Positions 44,551 through 52,660 of a stretch of DNA of 64,000 bases are shown piece after piece. This DNA is from Amycolatopsis australiensis (lineage in GTDB: Bacteria > Actinomycetota > Actinomycetes > Mycobacteriales > Pseudonocardiaceae). The notes beneath the pieces were generated by a model that worked only from the letters and a program-made list of their open reading frames with translations, was not told where the DNA came from and ran no database searches. Where the stretch lies: NCBI RefSeq assembly GCF_900119165.1, contig NZ_FPJG01000006.1, forward strand, positions 8,036,001 to 8,100,000, written 5' to 3'. Within the stretch, counting starts at the first letter, position 1; each line of letters starts with the position of its first letter. Both the position numbers and the translations under genes were made by a program.

Positions 44551-45156
44551 TCATCGGTTCGCGTTCAGGAAACCGATGAAGACGGCACCCCACCAGCAGA
44601 CCTGCGACAGCACTGTCGCCGCACCGCCCCGCAGGAGCAGACGCCGCCCGGGGGTGCCGACGACCGCGCTCATCCGCCGTCCCAGCACCGCGACGTGCAC
44701 GCCGTTGACGGTGAGTGCCAGCACGAGGCCGAGCTTCACCAGGGTGAGCGGCGAACGCAGGTCGGGCTGGAGGAACGTGCCGCTGGCCACGAGCCCGGTC
44801 AGGCCGGTCCACACGAGCAGGTGCAGCCGCGAGGTGCTGCGCACCGCCTCGGCGAACGTCACGCGACGCAACAGCCAGAGAGCGAAGAAGTAGTCCGCCA
44901 CCAGGACCGCGCCGAAGCCGACGACGAGCGACGCCAAGTGGGCGAACAAGGCGATCGAGTGCCACGCCGGGCCCGGAGCCACCCGGGCCGAAAGCCAGAT
45001 CGCCACTCCGAGCAGGAAGATCGCGGCGGCAGCGGCGAAAAAGGCCGGTATGCCCGGAATTCTCGACCGAGCGGATCGGCTCCGGCGGCCGTGATCATCG
45101 GGCACGGCGAGCGGATCGGGTTCGGTCACGCGTACCGGAATGTGGTCGTCGAGCAT
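44551..45156 (-). CDS. Multi-spanning membrane protein of unknown function
   Basis: A 201-residue protein: charged N-terminus rich in Arg and Ser, then five hydrophobic segments (FFAAAAAIFLLGVAIWL, SIALFAHLASLVVGFGAVLVADYFF, LLVWTGLTGLVASGTFL, KLGLVLALTVNGVHVAVLG, VLSQVCWWGAVFIGFL). The His-containing helices (FAHLAS, LHLLVW) recall DUF2269/CopD-like membrane proteins, but the match is weak. ATG 45156 has AAGGA 7 bases upstream; ATG 45162 is too close to it. It may belong with the neighbouring minus-strand genes. Confidence 0.65.
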   Translation of the reverse strand: MLDDHIPVRVTEPDPLAVPDDHGRRSRSARSRIPGIPAFFAAAAAIFLLGVAIWLSARVAPGPAWHSIALFAHLASLVVGFGAVLVADYFFALWLLRRVTFAEAVRSTSRLHLLVWTGLTGLVASGTFLQPDLRSPLTLVKLGLVLALTVNGVHVAVLGRRMSAVVGTPGRRLLLRGGAATVLSQVCWWGAVFIGFLNANR

Positions 45157-45379
45157 CGCCATGTCCTTCCGGAGGAAAACGCACCGGCACCTCCGCCGAC
45201 GATTTCGCAAATCGCGGAACATCGAGTGCCGTTCTTCTCCTGCAATTACAGGTCATCGCACACCTTGGTGGCGACCCTTGACCGCGGAAGACAATTAACG
45301 ACGATCGCGGAACCGGCCCGAAAAAGGAGGGACACGGTCAGGCGGCGGGTGCCCCCACCCACCGCCCCGACCTGGGTGA

Positions 45380-46711
45380 TCAGGCCGCCGGCGCGGAGCC
45401 GGCGACGGTGAGCTCGTTCGGCATGGCTTCGGCGACGCGGAGGACGAAGGCCCGCACCAGCGGCGACAACCGGCACGCGCCGGTGCCGTGGTGCCAGTGG
45501 GCGAGCAAGCCTGCGTCGGCGATCTCTTCGACCAGCTGCTCGTCCCGATCGGTCGCCACCGGCAACGGCTCCTCGGCCGACGACCGGGCAAGCCGCCACA
45601 GCATTTCCCGCGCCGCCGGGTTGAGCATGCCGTACGCCGAGCGCAGCATCTCCAGCACCGACAGGTCTCCGACGCTCAGCCAGTCCAGCGCCTGCCCGTG
45701 ATCGCACCAGCCCTCGACGACTCGTCGTAAGGTGAGGTGCGGCCTGGAGGCGATCTTGCGCAAAGCGATGTCCAGCGCGATCGGGAGGTCGCCGCAGAAC
45801 TCGGCCAGGCGATCCCGTTCCGCACCGGCGGCGATGCCGAGGTGCGAAAGCGCCGTGGCGATCATGGCGATGGAGTCCCCGCGCGACAGCGGGGCGAGCT
45901 GCAGGCGGCGGACGTCGCGCAGGCCGAGCAGCCGGTTACGGCTGACCAGGAGGATCGTGCTCGTGGTCGTTTCGGCCAGCAGGGGCCGCACCTGACATTC
46001 GTCCCGGACGTTGTCCAGCAGGACCAGCAGCCTCCGCTCGGCCAGCAGCGTGCGGTACAGGCCGATGCGGTGGTCGAAGCTCCCGCCGAGCTGTTCGTCC
46101 GAGACGCCCAGCGCCCGGAGCAGACCGTCGAGCACGTCCGGCAAGCTCGGTGCGGTCGGTGCCGCTCCGCCGTGGCGGGGCCCGCCGAGATCGGCGTAGA
46201 GCTGACCGTCGGGCCGCTCCACGGCCACCCCGTGGGCGTAGTGGAGGGCCAGCTCGCTCTTTCCCACCCCCGCAGGCCCGCTGATCACCACGGGAGTGTC
46301 ACCCGGGGTACGAAGCCAGGCCAGCTCCGCCGCACGGCCGACGAACCCCCGCGGCCGCTGCGGCAGCTGCGCCGGATGCGGCAGGTCCCCGCCGCGCCAG
46401 CGCCGCCACGGCTGCCGTTCCTTCCGCCCTCGTGACGAGGGCTCCGCATAACTGCCTGTCGCGGTGTACCAATACTGCCGCCAAGCGCGCTCGTCGCCAC
46501 CGCACGCGGCCACGAAGGCCAAGGTGACCTGCAGTGACGGCAGGCGATTGCCGCTCGCCGCGCTCGACAGGACCGACGAGGAGAACATCGCGGACCGGGC
46601 CATTTCACGATATGTCGGATTGCCCGCCCGCGCACGAAGGGCCCTCAGCTCCTGCGCGAATTGGCTGGCGACGCCACCTGCTGCGTTGACCGGCTTTTCG
46701 GGTCTGCCCAT
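45380..46711 (-). CDS. XRE + NB-ARC STAND regulator without TPR tail
   Basis: A 443-residue regulator. Residues about 15-75 form a helix-turn-helix (FAQELRALRARAGNPTYREMARSAMFSSSVLSSAASGNRLPSL). An NB-ARC domain follows: FVGRAAELAWL, P-loop GPAGVGKSEL, Walker B LLVLLDNV, sensor LLVSRNRLLGL and GDLPIALDIALRKI. It ends after the winged-helix part with no BTAD and no TPRs, much shorter than AfsR-type relatives. ATG 46711 follows GGAAGGAA by 7 bases. It sits between exporter and biosynthesis-like genes and is a candidate cluster regulator. Confidence 0.82.
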   Translation of the reverse strand: MGRPEKPVNAAGGVASQFAQELRALRARAGNPTYREMARSAMFSSSVLSSAASGNRLPSLQVTLAFVAACGGDERAWRQYWYTATGSYAEPSSRGRKERQPWRRWRGGDLPHPAQLPQRPRGFVGRAAELAWLRTPGDTPVVISGPAGVGKSELALHYAHGVAVERPDGQLYADLGGPRHGGAAPTAPSLPDVLDGLLRALGVSDEQLGGSFDHRIGLYRTLLAERRLLVLLDNVRDECQVRPLLAETTTSTILLVSRNRLLGLRDVRRLQLAPLSRGDSIAMIATALSHLGIAAGAERDRLAEFCGDLPIALDIALRKIASRPHLTLRRVVEGWCDHGQALDWLSVGDLSVLEMLRSAYGMLNPAAREMLWRLARSSAEEPLPVATDRDEQLVEEIADAGLLAHWHHGTGACRLSPLVRAFVLRVAEAMPNELTVAGSAPAA

Positions 46712-46845
46712 GACATTTCCTTCCCCTAACTCGCTCAGCGTCTCCGAAACGGTGCCCTGGTCTCTACCGCCGTTCGGGGGGCGGGTTAGGCTCTTCGCGT
46801 GAACGACTGACACGTAGGGTTAAGACGGCCGCCAGATACATCACG

Positions 46846-46889
46846 GCCGGGAATTACGGCAATTGCCTGTTGGGGTGCCGGGAATTGCG
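46846..46889. repeat. Direct repeats around a palindrome upstream of the NB-ARC gene
   Basis: GCCGGGAATTACG (46846-46858) and GCCGGGAATTGCG (46877-46889) are 31 bp apart. Between them is the perfect palindrome GGCAATTGCC (46858-46867). These form an AT-rich island 135-180 bp upstream of the regulator start and look like a compound operator. Confidence 0.45.
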
Positions 46890-46984
46890 TCCGATCGGTT
46901 GCGGTGAGCAGGGGCCATTCGGGTTACCGGCGTGGAGCGCACGCCAGCGCCGGTACCCGGCACGCCCATCCGGGCGACGGCGGC

Positions 46985-48223
46985 TCAGGCGGCGGCGGTC
47001 CCTGACCTCCGCGGCGCCGTCATTCCGAGGAACGCGCACAAGGCCGCGACAACGCCCAGCGCTCCGCACACCCACCACACGCCGTTGCCCAGCGCGACCC
47101 AGGCAGTCACGCCGAAGAGCGGGCCCAGTGCCATACCGAGCCCGAACGTCGCCTGGTGCGCGCTGATGTAGCGGGCCTTGACCGCCGCCGGAAAAGTCGC
47201 CGGGTACGCGAACATCGTCGGGCCGTTGACCATGATCCCGAACACGAAGACGACCGTGCAGGCGACGAGCGCCACCGCCGAGCCGCCGCTGAGCCCGAAG
47301 CCGGCGACGCCGAGCCCCATCAGCGCGGTGCCGGCGGTCGCGGCGACGTACCCCGGCCACCTCGTCACGTAGGCGGTGATCTTCAGCTCGCAGAGAACCA
47401 GCACCACGGACGCGGTGACGAGCACTGCGCTGTACAGGCCGGTCGGATGGCCTTCGGCGCTGATCTTCAGGGGAAGGGCGACCGTGTACTGGACGTAGAT
47501 GATCGAGCCGAGCAGCACCGACGCCAGGAAGAACCAGAACCGCCCGTCCCGCAGCAAGGTGGCGTACGCGCGACGCGTCCCGGTTCGCCGCGGCTCACCG
47601 GGTTCCGCGGTTTCCCGTTCGATCCGCAGGGCCGGGAGCAGACGGCCGGCCATCAGCCCGTACACGACCGCGGTGGCCGCGTCGAACCACAGCAGCAGAT
47701 CCCAATCCACGAGGATCAGCGCGGCCGCGACGAGCGGGCTCAAGGCGGCGCCGAGGTTGAGGGCGATCCGCATCATCGAGAACGCCATCACCCGGTCGTC
47801 CGCGGGCATCAATTCGCTGAGCAGCACCGCCGCCGCGGGCCGGTAGCTCTGGGTCGCCAGGCCGGCCAGCAGCAGCCCGGCGATCACCAGGCCGAAGAAC
47901 GCCGGCCTGCTGAACAACGGCACGAGGGCGAGAACCACCGCCGAGCCCAGCATGGCCGTCGTGATGGTGGCCCGCGGGCCGGCACGGTGGACCAGCTCGC
48001 CGCCGATCAGCCCGCCCAGGACGGAACCGACGCTGTAGGCGGCGATCACCACTCCGGCCTGGCCGGCGGAGAAGCCGCGGACGGTCAGGTACAGCACCAT
48101 GAAGGTCTGGACGAACGCGCCGAGCTGGTTGACCAGCACCCCGGCGAGCAGGTAGCGGACCGATCTCGGCGTGCGGTGCAGGACCGCCAGCACGCCTGCG
48201 GGTTTGTCGATGGTCTCGGTCAC
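46985..48223 (-). CDS. MFS transporter
   Basis: A 412-residue, 12-helix transporter: GAFVQTFMVLYLTVRGFSAGQAG at helix 1-2, motif A-like GGLIGGELVHRAGPRATI, then LLAGLATQSYRPAAAVLLSELM and a long central loop (RIERETAEPGEPRRTGTR). It resembles MDR-type exporters of natural product clusters. GTG 48223 has GGAGG 8 bases upstream. An inverted repeat (CCGCACC/GGTGCGG, 48257-48277) lies 34 bp before the start. Substrate unknown. Confidence 0.85.
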   Translation of the reverse strand: MTETIDKPAGVLAVLHRTPRSVRYLLAGVLVNQLGAFVQTFMVLYLTVRGFSAGQAGVVIAAYSVGSVLGGLIGGELVHRAGPRATITTAMLGSAVVLALVPLFSRPAFFGLVIAGLLLAGLATQSYRPAAAVLLSELMPADDRVMAFSMMRIALNLGAALSPLVAAALILVDWDLLLWFDAATAVVYGLMAGRLLPALRIERETAEPGEPRRTGTRRAYATLLRDGRFWFFLASVLLGSIIYVQYTVALPLKISAEGHPTGLYSAVLVTASVVLVLCELKITAYVTRWPGYVAATAGTALMGLGVAGFGLSGGSAVALVACTVVFVFGIMVNGPTMFAYPATFPAAVKARYISAHQATFGLGMALGPLFGVTAWVALGNGVWWVCGALGVVAALCAFLGMTAPRRSGTAAA

Positions 48224-48462
48224 GGCCGGGCCTCCAGGACTAGCGGATGGGTTGTCCCGCACCGATCCGGGGTGCGGACGTGCCCATTCCAGCCGTCGGG
48301 AGAGTTGACCGGGAGACTTGTCTGCACCGGAAAATCAAACCGAGCCCGCTTCGAGTTGCGGGATCACCAGAACCGTGCCTGATCGGCGGCGGATTCCACA
48401 GCCCGGCCGGCGGCCGGACGCGACGGGTGCGCGTGCGGCCGCGGCCGGGCGGGAACCGCCGG

Positions 48463-48759
48463 TCAGAGGCTGACGATCAGCTCGTGGTCGATCTCGACGA
48501 ACTCCTGGATCAGCTCGGCGAACTGGCCCGCGATCAGCTTCTGGTAGGCCGGGGACCCGGTGTGGGCGTCGTAGGCGGCCTGGTCGGCGAAGTGCTCGAC
48601 GAACAGCAGGTAGTCGGGCTTCGCCGGATCGCGGTACACGCGGAAGGAGACCGTGCCCTCCTCCTGACCCGGCCCCAGCGGCGCGAACTCCGCCACGATC
48701 TTCTCGGCCTCAGCCTGCTTGCCCGGCTTCAGGGGGATGGGGAACACCTTCGCCAGCAT
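48463..48759 (-). CDS. Antibiotic biosynthesis monooxygenase (ABM)-fold protein
   Basis: A 98-residue single ABM domain of the dimeric alpha-beta barrel class: MLAKVFPIPLKPGKQAEAEKIV, TVSFRVYRDPAKPDYLLFVEHF and ADQAAYDAHTGSPAYQKLIAG. Members are quinol monooxygenases, or act in polyketide oxidation or autoinducer processing. ATG 48759 has AGAGAGG upstream. It may be a housekeeping quinol monooxygenase or a tailoring enzyme of the nearby cluster. Confidence 0.83.
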   Translation of the reverse strand: MLAKVFPIPLKPGKQAEAEKIVAEFAPLGPGQEEGTVSFRVYRDPAKPDYLLFVEHFADQAAYDAHTGSPAYQKLIAGQFAELIQEFVEIDHELIVSL

Positions 48760-48957
48760 GGGAAAACCTCTCTGTAGTGCGGCGAGTACGTCCGCCGCGG
48801 GTCGAAGCCACTCTGGCGAACGGCCGCGGACGGGTCTCGCCAGATCCGGACACGATGCGCACGGAAAGCCGTTCACCGGAAATCGGCCAGGTCCGTTGAT
48901 CTGCGCCATGTCCGGATGTGGCTAGCGCCGGACCCGGAGATCCCCTAAACCTGGGGT

Positions 48958-50343
48958 ATGACAACTTTTTCGGCCGTGGTCACGACCGGCATCTACTGCC
49001 GGCCGGGATGCGGCGCCAAGCCGCTGGCCGAAAACGTCCGCACCTTCGAGCTGGCCGCCGAAGCCGAGGCGGCCGGATTCCGGGCGTGCCTGCGCTGCCG
49101 CCCGTACCGGGTGGCCGGCCCGGTCACCGCCGACGCGCCGGAACTGGTCTGCCGCGCGGTCCAGATGATCATCGCCGGAGCGCTCGACACGGGCACCGAA
49201 GCGGGGTTGGGTGAGCGGCTCGCCGTGTCGCCCCGGCACCTGCGCCGGCTGTTCCACGACCACCTGGGGGTCACTCCGGACCAGCTCGCCCGCTCCCGCC
49301 GCGCGCACTTCGCCCGGCGGCTCCTCGACGATTCGGACCTGACCGTCGCCGATGTCGCGTTCGCATCCGGGTTCGGCAGCCTGCGCCAGTTCAACCGGGA
49401 CATGAAACAGGTCTTCCGCGCGTCCCCGGTCGAGCTGCGCGATCGGCGCCGCCGGGCGGACCGGCTCGCGGCGGACGGCGGGCTGGCCATGCGGCTGCCG
49501 TTCGCACCGCCCCTGGACTGGGAAACGCTCAGCGGCTACCTCCACGACCGCGCGGTTCCCGGCGTCGAATCGGTCCGCGACGGCGTCTACCGGCGCACCA
49601 TCAGCCTCGACGGCGAAGCCGGGGTCCTCGAGGTCGAACGCGGCGGCGCGGACCACCTGCTCCTGCGCGCCCACCTGCCGTTCTGGGAAGGGGTGATCCA
49701 CGTCGTCGACCGCGTGGGCGCCATGTTCGGGGTCGACGCCGACACCGCGCCCGCCCGCGCGGCGCTCGCCGGTGACGCGGTGCTGGCACCGTTGATCGCG
49801 GCGCGGCCCGGACTGCGGGTGCCGGGTGCCTGGGGCCGGTTCGAGATCGGCGTCGAAGCCGTGCTGAGCCAGTACAGCGCCCGTCCCCGCGTCCGGCGGC
49901 AGCTGGGTGCGCTGGTGGCCGCGGCGGGCAGGCCCGTCCCCGGCCTCGCCGACGGGCTCACGCACCTTTTCCCGTCGGCCGAGGTCGTCGCCGTGACGGA
50001 CCTGGCCGCCATCGGGCTGCCGGCGGTCACCGCCCGCACGCTGGGCGCGTTCGCCGAAGCCGTGGCCGCGGACGAGACCTTGCTCGAGGCCGGGCCGTCG
50101 CTCGACGGCTTCGTCGCCGGCTTGACCTCCGTTCCCGACCTCCGCGAGGGCACTGCCCACCAGATCGCGCTGCGCTGCGGCTATCCCGACGCCTTCCCCG
50201 GCGACGACCGGACCCTCTGCACGACCCTGCTGGACCACGACGTGCTCGACGACAGCGTCCGCCTGGCCGACGGCTGGCGGCCCTGGCGCGCGTTCGCGGC
50301 GGCCCACCTGATCGCGGCGGGCGTTCCCGTCACGGTCTCCTGA
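48958..50343 (+). CDS. Ada-AraC-AlkA fusion: DNA-3-methyladenine glycosylase with methyl sensor
   Basis: A 461-residue fusion. Ada-type zinc domain with Cys14, Cys18, Cys44 and Cys47 (GIYCRPGC, FRACLRC), an AraC-type helix-turn-helix pair (about 60-165; LGERLAVSPRHLRRLFHDHLG, VADVAFASGFGSLRQFNRDM) and an AlkA-like domain. The head lacks the usual 20 residues before TTGIYCRP, and an in-frame TAA lies 12 bases before the ATG, so this start is fixed. In the glycosylase the hairpin usually reading PGIGPWTA is PDLREGTAHQ, though the Asp of FPGDD remains. It should sense and repair methylated DNA, perhaps with altered base choice. Confidence 0.83.
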   Translation: MTTFSAVVTTGIYCRPGCGAKPLAENVRTFELAAEAEAAGFRACLRCRPYRVAGPVTADAPELVCRAVQMIIAGALDTGTEAGLGERLAVSPRHLRRLFHDHLGVTPDQLARSRRAHFARRLLDDSDLTVADVAFASGFGSLRQFNRDMKQVFRASPVELRDRRRRADRLAADGGLAMRLPFAPPLDWETLSGYLHDRAVPGVESVRDGVYRRTISLDGEAGVLEVERGGADHLLLRAHLPFWEGVIHVVDRVGAMFGVDADTAPARAALAGDAVLAPLIAARPGLRVPGAWGRFEIGVEAVLSQYSARPRVRRQLGALVAAAGRPVPGLADGLTHLFPSAEVVAVTDLAAIGLPAVTARTLGAFAEAVAADETLLEAGPSLDGFVAGLTSVPDLREGTAHQIALRCGYPDAFPGDDRTLCTTLLDHDVLDDSVRLADGWRPWRAFAAAHLIAAGVPVTVS

Positions 50344-50375
50344 CTTCGGTACCGGAGAAACCCAAGGAGAGATAC

Positions 50376-51206
50376 ATGCACAGCACCCAGCGCGGCCTCG
50401 CCGAGACCCTGCGCTCCCTGCACCAGGACGGCGTCCTGGTGCTGCCGAACGCCTGGGACGCGGCCAGCGCGGCGGTGATCGCGCGGGCGGGCGCGCAGGC
50501 CATCGCCACCACGAGCGGCGGCGTCGCCTGGTCGGCGGGACGGCCGGACGGGCACGGCCTCACCCGTGAAGAGATGGCCGTCCTCGTCGCGAAGATCGTG
50601 CGCGTCGTCGATGTCCCGGTGACCGCGGACATCGAAGGCGGCTACGGCCCGTCCGCCGGCGACGTCGCCGAGACCGTGCGCGCGGTGGTCGACGCCGGCG
50701 CAGTCGGCATCAACCTCGAGGATTCCACCGCCCCCGGCGGTCCGCTCTTCGACGTGGGCGCCCAGGTCGAGCGGGTCCGCGCCGCCCGGGACGCCGCGAC
50801 CGGCGCCGGCCTGCCCGAGCTGTGGATCAACGTCCGCACCGACGTGTACCTGTTCGGCATCGGCGAGCCCGAGAGCCGGTTGGACGAGGTGCTGTCCCGT
50901 GCCGGTGCGTACGCCGGGGCCGGCGCCGACAGCCTCTTCGTCCCCGGCTTGATCGACCTCGACGTCCTCCGCACCCTGGTCGAGCAGAGCCCGCTGCCGG
51001 TGAACGTGATGGTGTGGCCGGGAGCGCCCTCGATCGCCGACCTGGAAGCGGTCGGCGTCCGCCGGGTCAGCGTCGGCACGGCGATCGCCCAGGGCGCGTA
51101 CGCGGTCGCCGAACGCGCGACGGCGGAACTGCTCGAAAAAGGCACCTACGGCGCTTTGGAAGGTGGGCTGGACTTCGGCACGATCAACAGCGCCGTCACG
51201 CGCTGA
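50376..51206 (+). CDS. Isocitrate lyase/PEP mutase superfamily protein
   Basis: A 276-residue TIM-barrel enzyme: LPNAWDAASAAVIARAG, metal-binding DIEGGYG (Asp85, Glu87) and NLEDST (Glu115, Asp116). It lacks the KKCGH loop of true isocitrate lyases, so it may be an oxaloacetate hydrolase, methylisocitrate lyase-like or C-C/P-C lyase of the PEPM group. It lies 32 bases after the AlkA-fusion gene and is closed by its own strong terminator, which places it outside the downstream operon. Confidence 0.85.
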   Translation: MHSTQRGLAETLRSLHQDGVLVLPNAWDAASAAVIARAGAQAIATTSGGVAWSAGRPDGHGLTREEMAVLVAKIVRVVDVPVTADIEGGYGPSAGDVAETVRAVVDAGAVGINLEDSTAPGGPLFDVGAQVERVRAARDAATGAGLPELWINVRTDVYLFGIGEPESRLDEVLSRAGAYAGAGADSLFVPGLIDLDVLRTLVEQSPLPVNVMVWPGAPSIADLEAVGVRRVSVGTAIAQGAYAVAERATAELLEKGTYGALEGGLDFGTINSAVTR

Positions 51207-51225
51207 CCCTTTTCCCGGCGAGTCG

Positions 51226-51261
51226 AAAGCCGCGGTGGACTCCGGTCCGCCGCGGCTTTTT
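51226..51261 (+). terminator. Strong intrinsic terminator before the hydrazine-type operon
   Basis: A 15-bp stem (51226-51240 with 51245-51259, one G-U pair), a TCCG loop and a T5 run (51257-51261). It isolates the downstream operon from the PEPM-like gene. Confidence 0.88.
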
Positions 51262-51304
51262 CCGTGCCGGCGGACGCCGGCGTTCTCCGCTCGTTGATTT
51301 TCCA

Positions 51305-51334
51305 GGGTGGACAAGGCTTTCTGCCAATCCACCC
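51305..51334. promoter_or_regulatory. Inverted repeat upstream of the biosynthetic operon
   Basis: GGGTGGA (51305-51311) and TCCACCC (51328-51334) form a 7-bp dyad with a 16-base spacer, about 75-105 bp before ATG 51410. A TTGATT hexamer at 51294 could be a -35. Operator role is inferred. Confidence 0.38.
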
Positions 51335-51409
51335 GGTGGTTTGAATGACTTCCACGCGGCCGGACCGAGTCCGCGGCCCGCAGCTCGATCCCCGTGAGGA
51401 AGTGATGTG

Positions 51410-52627
51410 ATGACCGTCGTTGAGCCACTGTCCACCCGGCCCGCCGGCGACAACCTGGCCGCGCCGTCGACCGCCGCGGAGATCCTGGCCAGGGCCCGGG
51501 CGCTCGCCCCCGTCCTGCGTGACCGCGCCGAAGAGATCGAGCAGGCGCGGCGGCTGCCGGCGGACGTCGTCGAACTGCTGCGCGCCACCGGCGTGTTCCG
51601 GATGGGGTTCGGCCGGGATCGCGGTGGCCCGGAGCTCACCTCGATCGAGCAGACCGAGGTGATCGAAGCGCTGGCCTACGGCGACGCCGGGGTGGGCTGG
51701 TGCGCGATGATCGGCTCGGACACGGGGTTGTACGCCTCGTTCCTGGACCCGGCCGTCGCCGACGAAATGTTCCCCAGCCTCGACATGGTGACCGCCGGCC
51801 TGCTGTTCCCCAACGGGCGCGCCGAAATCGTGCCCGGCGGGTACCGCCTCACCGGCCGGTGGCAGTTCGGCAGCGGCGTGACGCACGCCGACTGGGTGAT
51901 CTCCGGCGCGTTCCTCTACCGCGACGGCAGGCCCGAGCCCGGCGCCGACGGGCAGGCGCACGACTCGATCCTGCTCATGGTGCCGAAGGCCGACGTCGAG
52001 GTGCTCGACACCTGGCACACCACGGGCCTGGCCGGAAGCGGGAGCTGCGACTACACGATCACCGGCATCTTCGTGCCGGCCGAGCACACGCTCACGTTCG
52101 CCGAAGTCCGCGGCGGCACGGGCCCGCTCGCCCAGCCGGAGGTGCACATGCGCAACATGCCGGGCGTGGCCCTCGGCGTCGCCCGCGCTGCAATCGACCA
52201 TGCCCGGGACGCGGCGGTCTCCGCGGGCCGCGCCGACGACTACCGCACGCAGATCACCCTCGCCGACTGTGAAGCCGACTTCGCCGCCACGCGCCACGGC
52301 GTCTACGGGGCGCTTCGGCGGCAGCACGAGGTCCTCGCCGCCGGGGGCACCCTGGACGACCTGACCGCGGCGGAACGCGCGGCCCTGCCGCTGTCGCGGC
52401 GGCACGCCTTCCGCACCGCCCGTTCGATCGTCACCCGGCTGTACGACCTGCTCCAGACGTCCGCGATCTACCGGCCCTCGCCGCTGGACCGCTGGCTGCG
52501 TGACACCACCACGATGTGCCAGCACATCGTGGCGCAGGACCGGATCCTGCAGACCGCCGGCGCCCATCTGCTCGGCGGGAAGCCCGCGTTTCCGCTGGCG
52601 CTCGGCATCACCTCGGCACGGCGCTGA
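51410..52627 (+). CDS. Acyl-CoA dehydrogenase-fold FAD monooxygenase (group D type)
   Basis: A 405-residue protein of the HsaA/DszC/KijD3-like branch: RARALAPVLRDRAEEIEQARRLPADVVELLRATGVFRM, GWCAMIGSDTGLYASFL, VPGGYRLTGRWQFGSGVTHADW and a C-terminal LLQTSAIYRPSPLDRWLRD helix with QHIVAQ. It has no acyl-CoA-type catalytic Glu pattern. Such enzymes use reduced flavin and O2 to hydroxylate phenols or oxidise amines, and need a partner reductase; one is encoded at 61832. GAGGAAG lies 9 bases before ATG 51410; GTG 51407 is an alternative. It is the first gene of the + strand operon. Confidence 0.83.
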   Translation: MTVVEPLSTRPAGDNLAAPSTAAEILARARALAPVLRDRAEEIEQARRLPADVVELLRATGVFRMGFGRDRGGPELTSIEQTEVIEALAYGDAGVGWCAMIGSDTGLYASFLDPAVADEMFPSLDMVTAGLLFPNGRAEIVPGGYRLTGRWQFGSGVTHADWVISGAFLYRDGRPEPGADGQAHDSILLMVPKADVEVLDTWHTTGLAGSGSCDYTITGIFVPAEHTLTFAEVRGGTGPLAQPEVHMRNMPGVALGVARAAIDHARDAAVSAGRADDYRTQITLADCEADFAATRHGVYGALRRQHEVLAAGGTLDDLTAAERAALPLSRRHAFRTARSIVTRLYDLLQTSAIYRPSPLDRWLRDTTTMCQHIVAQDRILQTAGAHLLGGKPAFPLALGITSARR

Positions 52628-52660
52628 GCGAAAACCCACTCCCACCGAAGGAAGCCAACG

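Noticed and set aside
43322..44554. 126-residue N-terminal extension of the ArgZ-like protein
   Set aside because: The added sequence is Arg/Pro-rich with shadow composition. Family similarity begins just after ATG 44176.
50376..51206. PEP mutase starting a phosphonate cluster
   Set aside because: No phosphonopyruvate decarboxylase or other phosphonate gene is present, the PEPM-specific loop is not evident, and a terminator follows.
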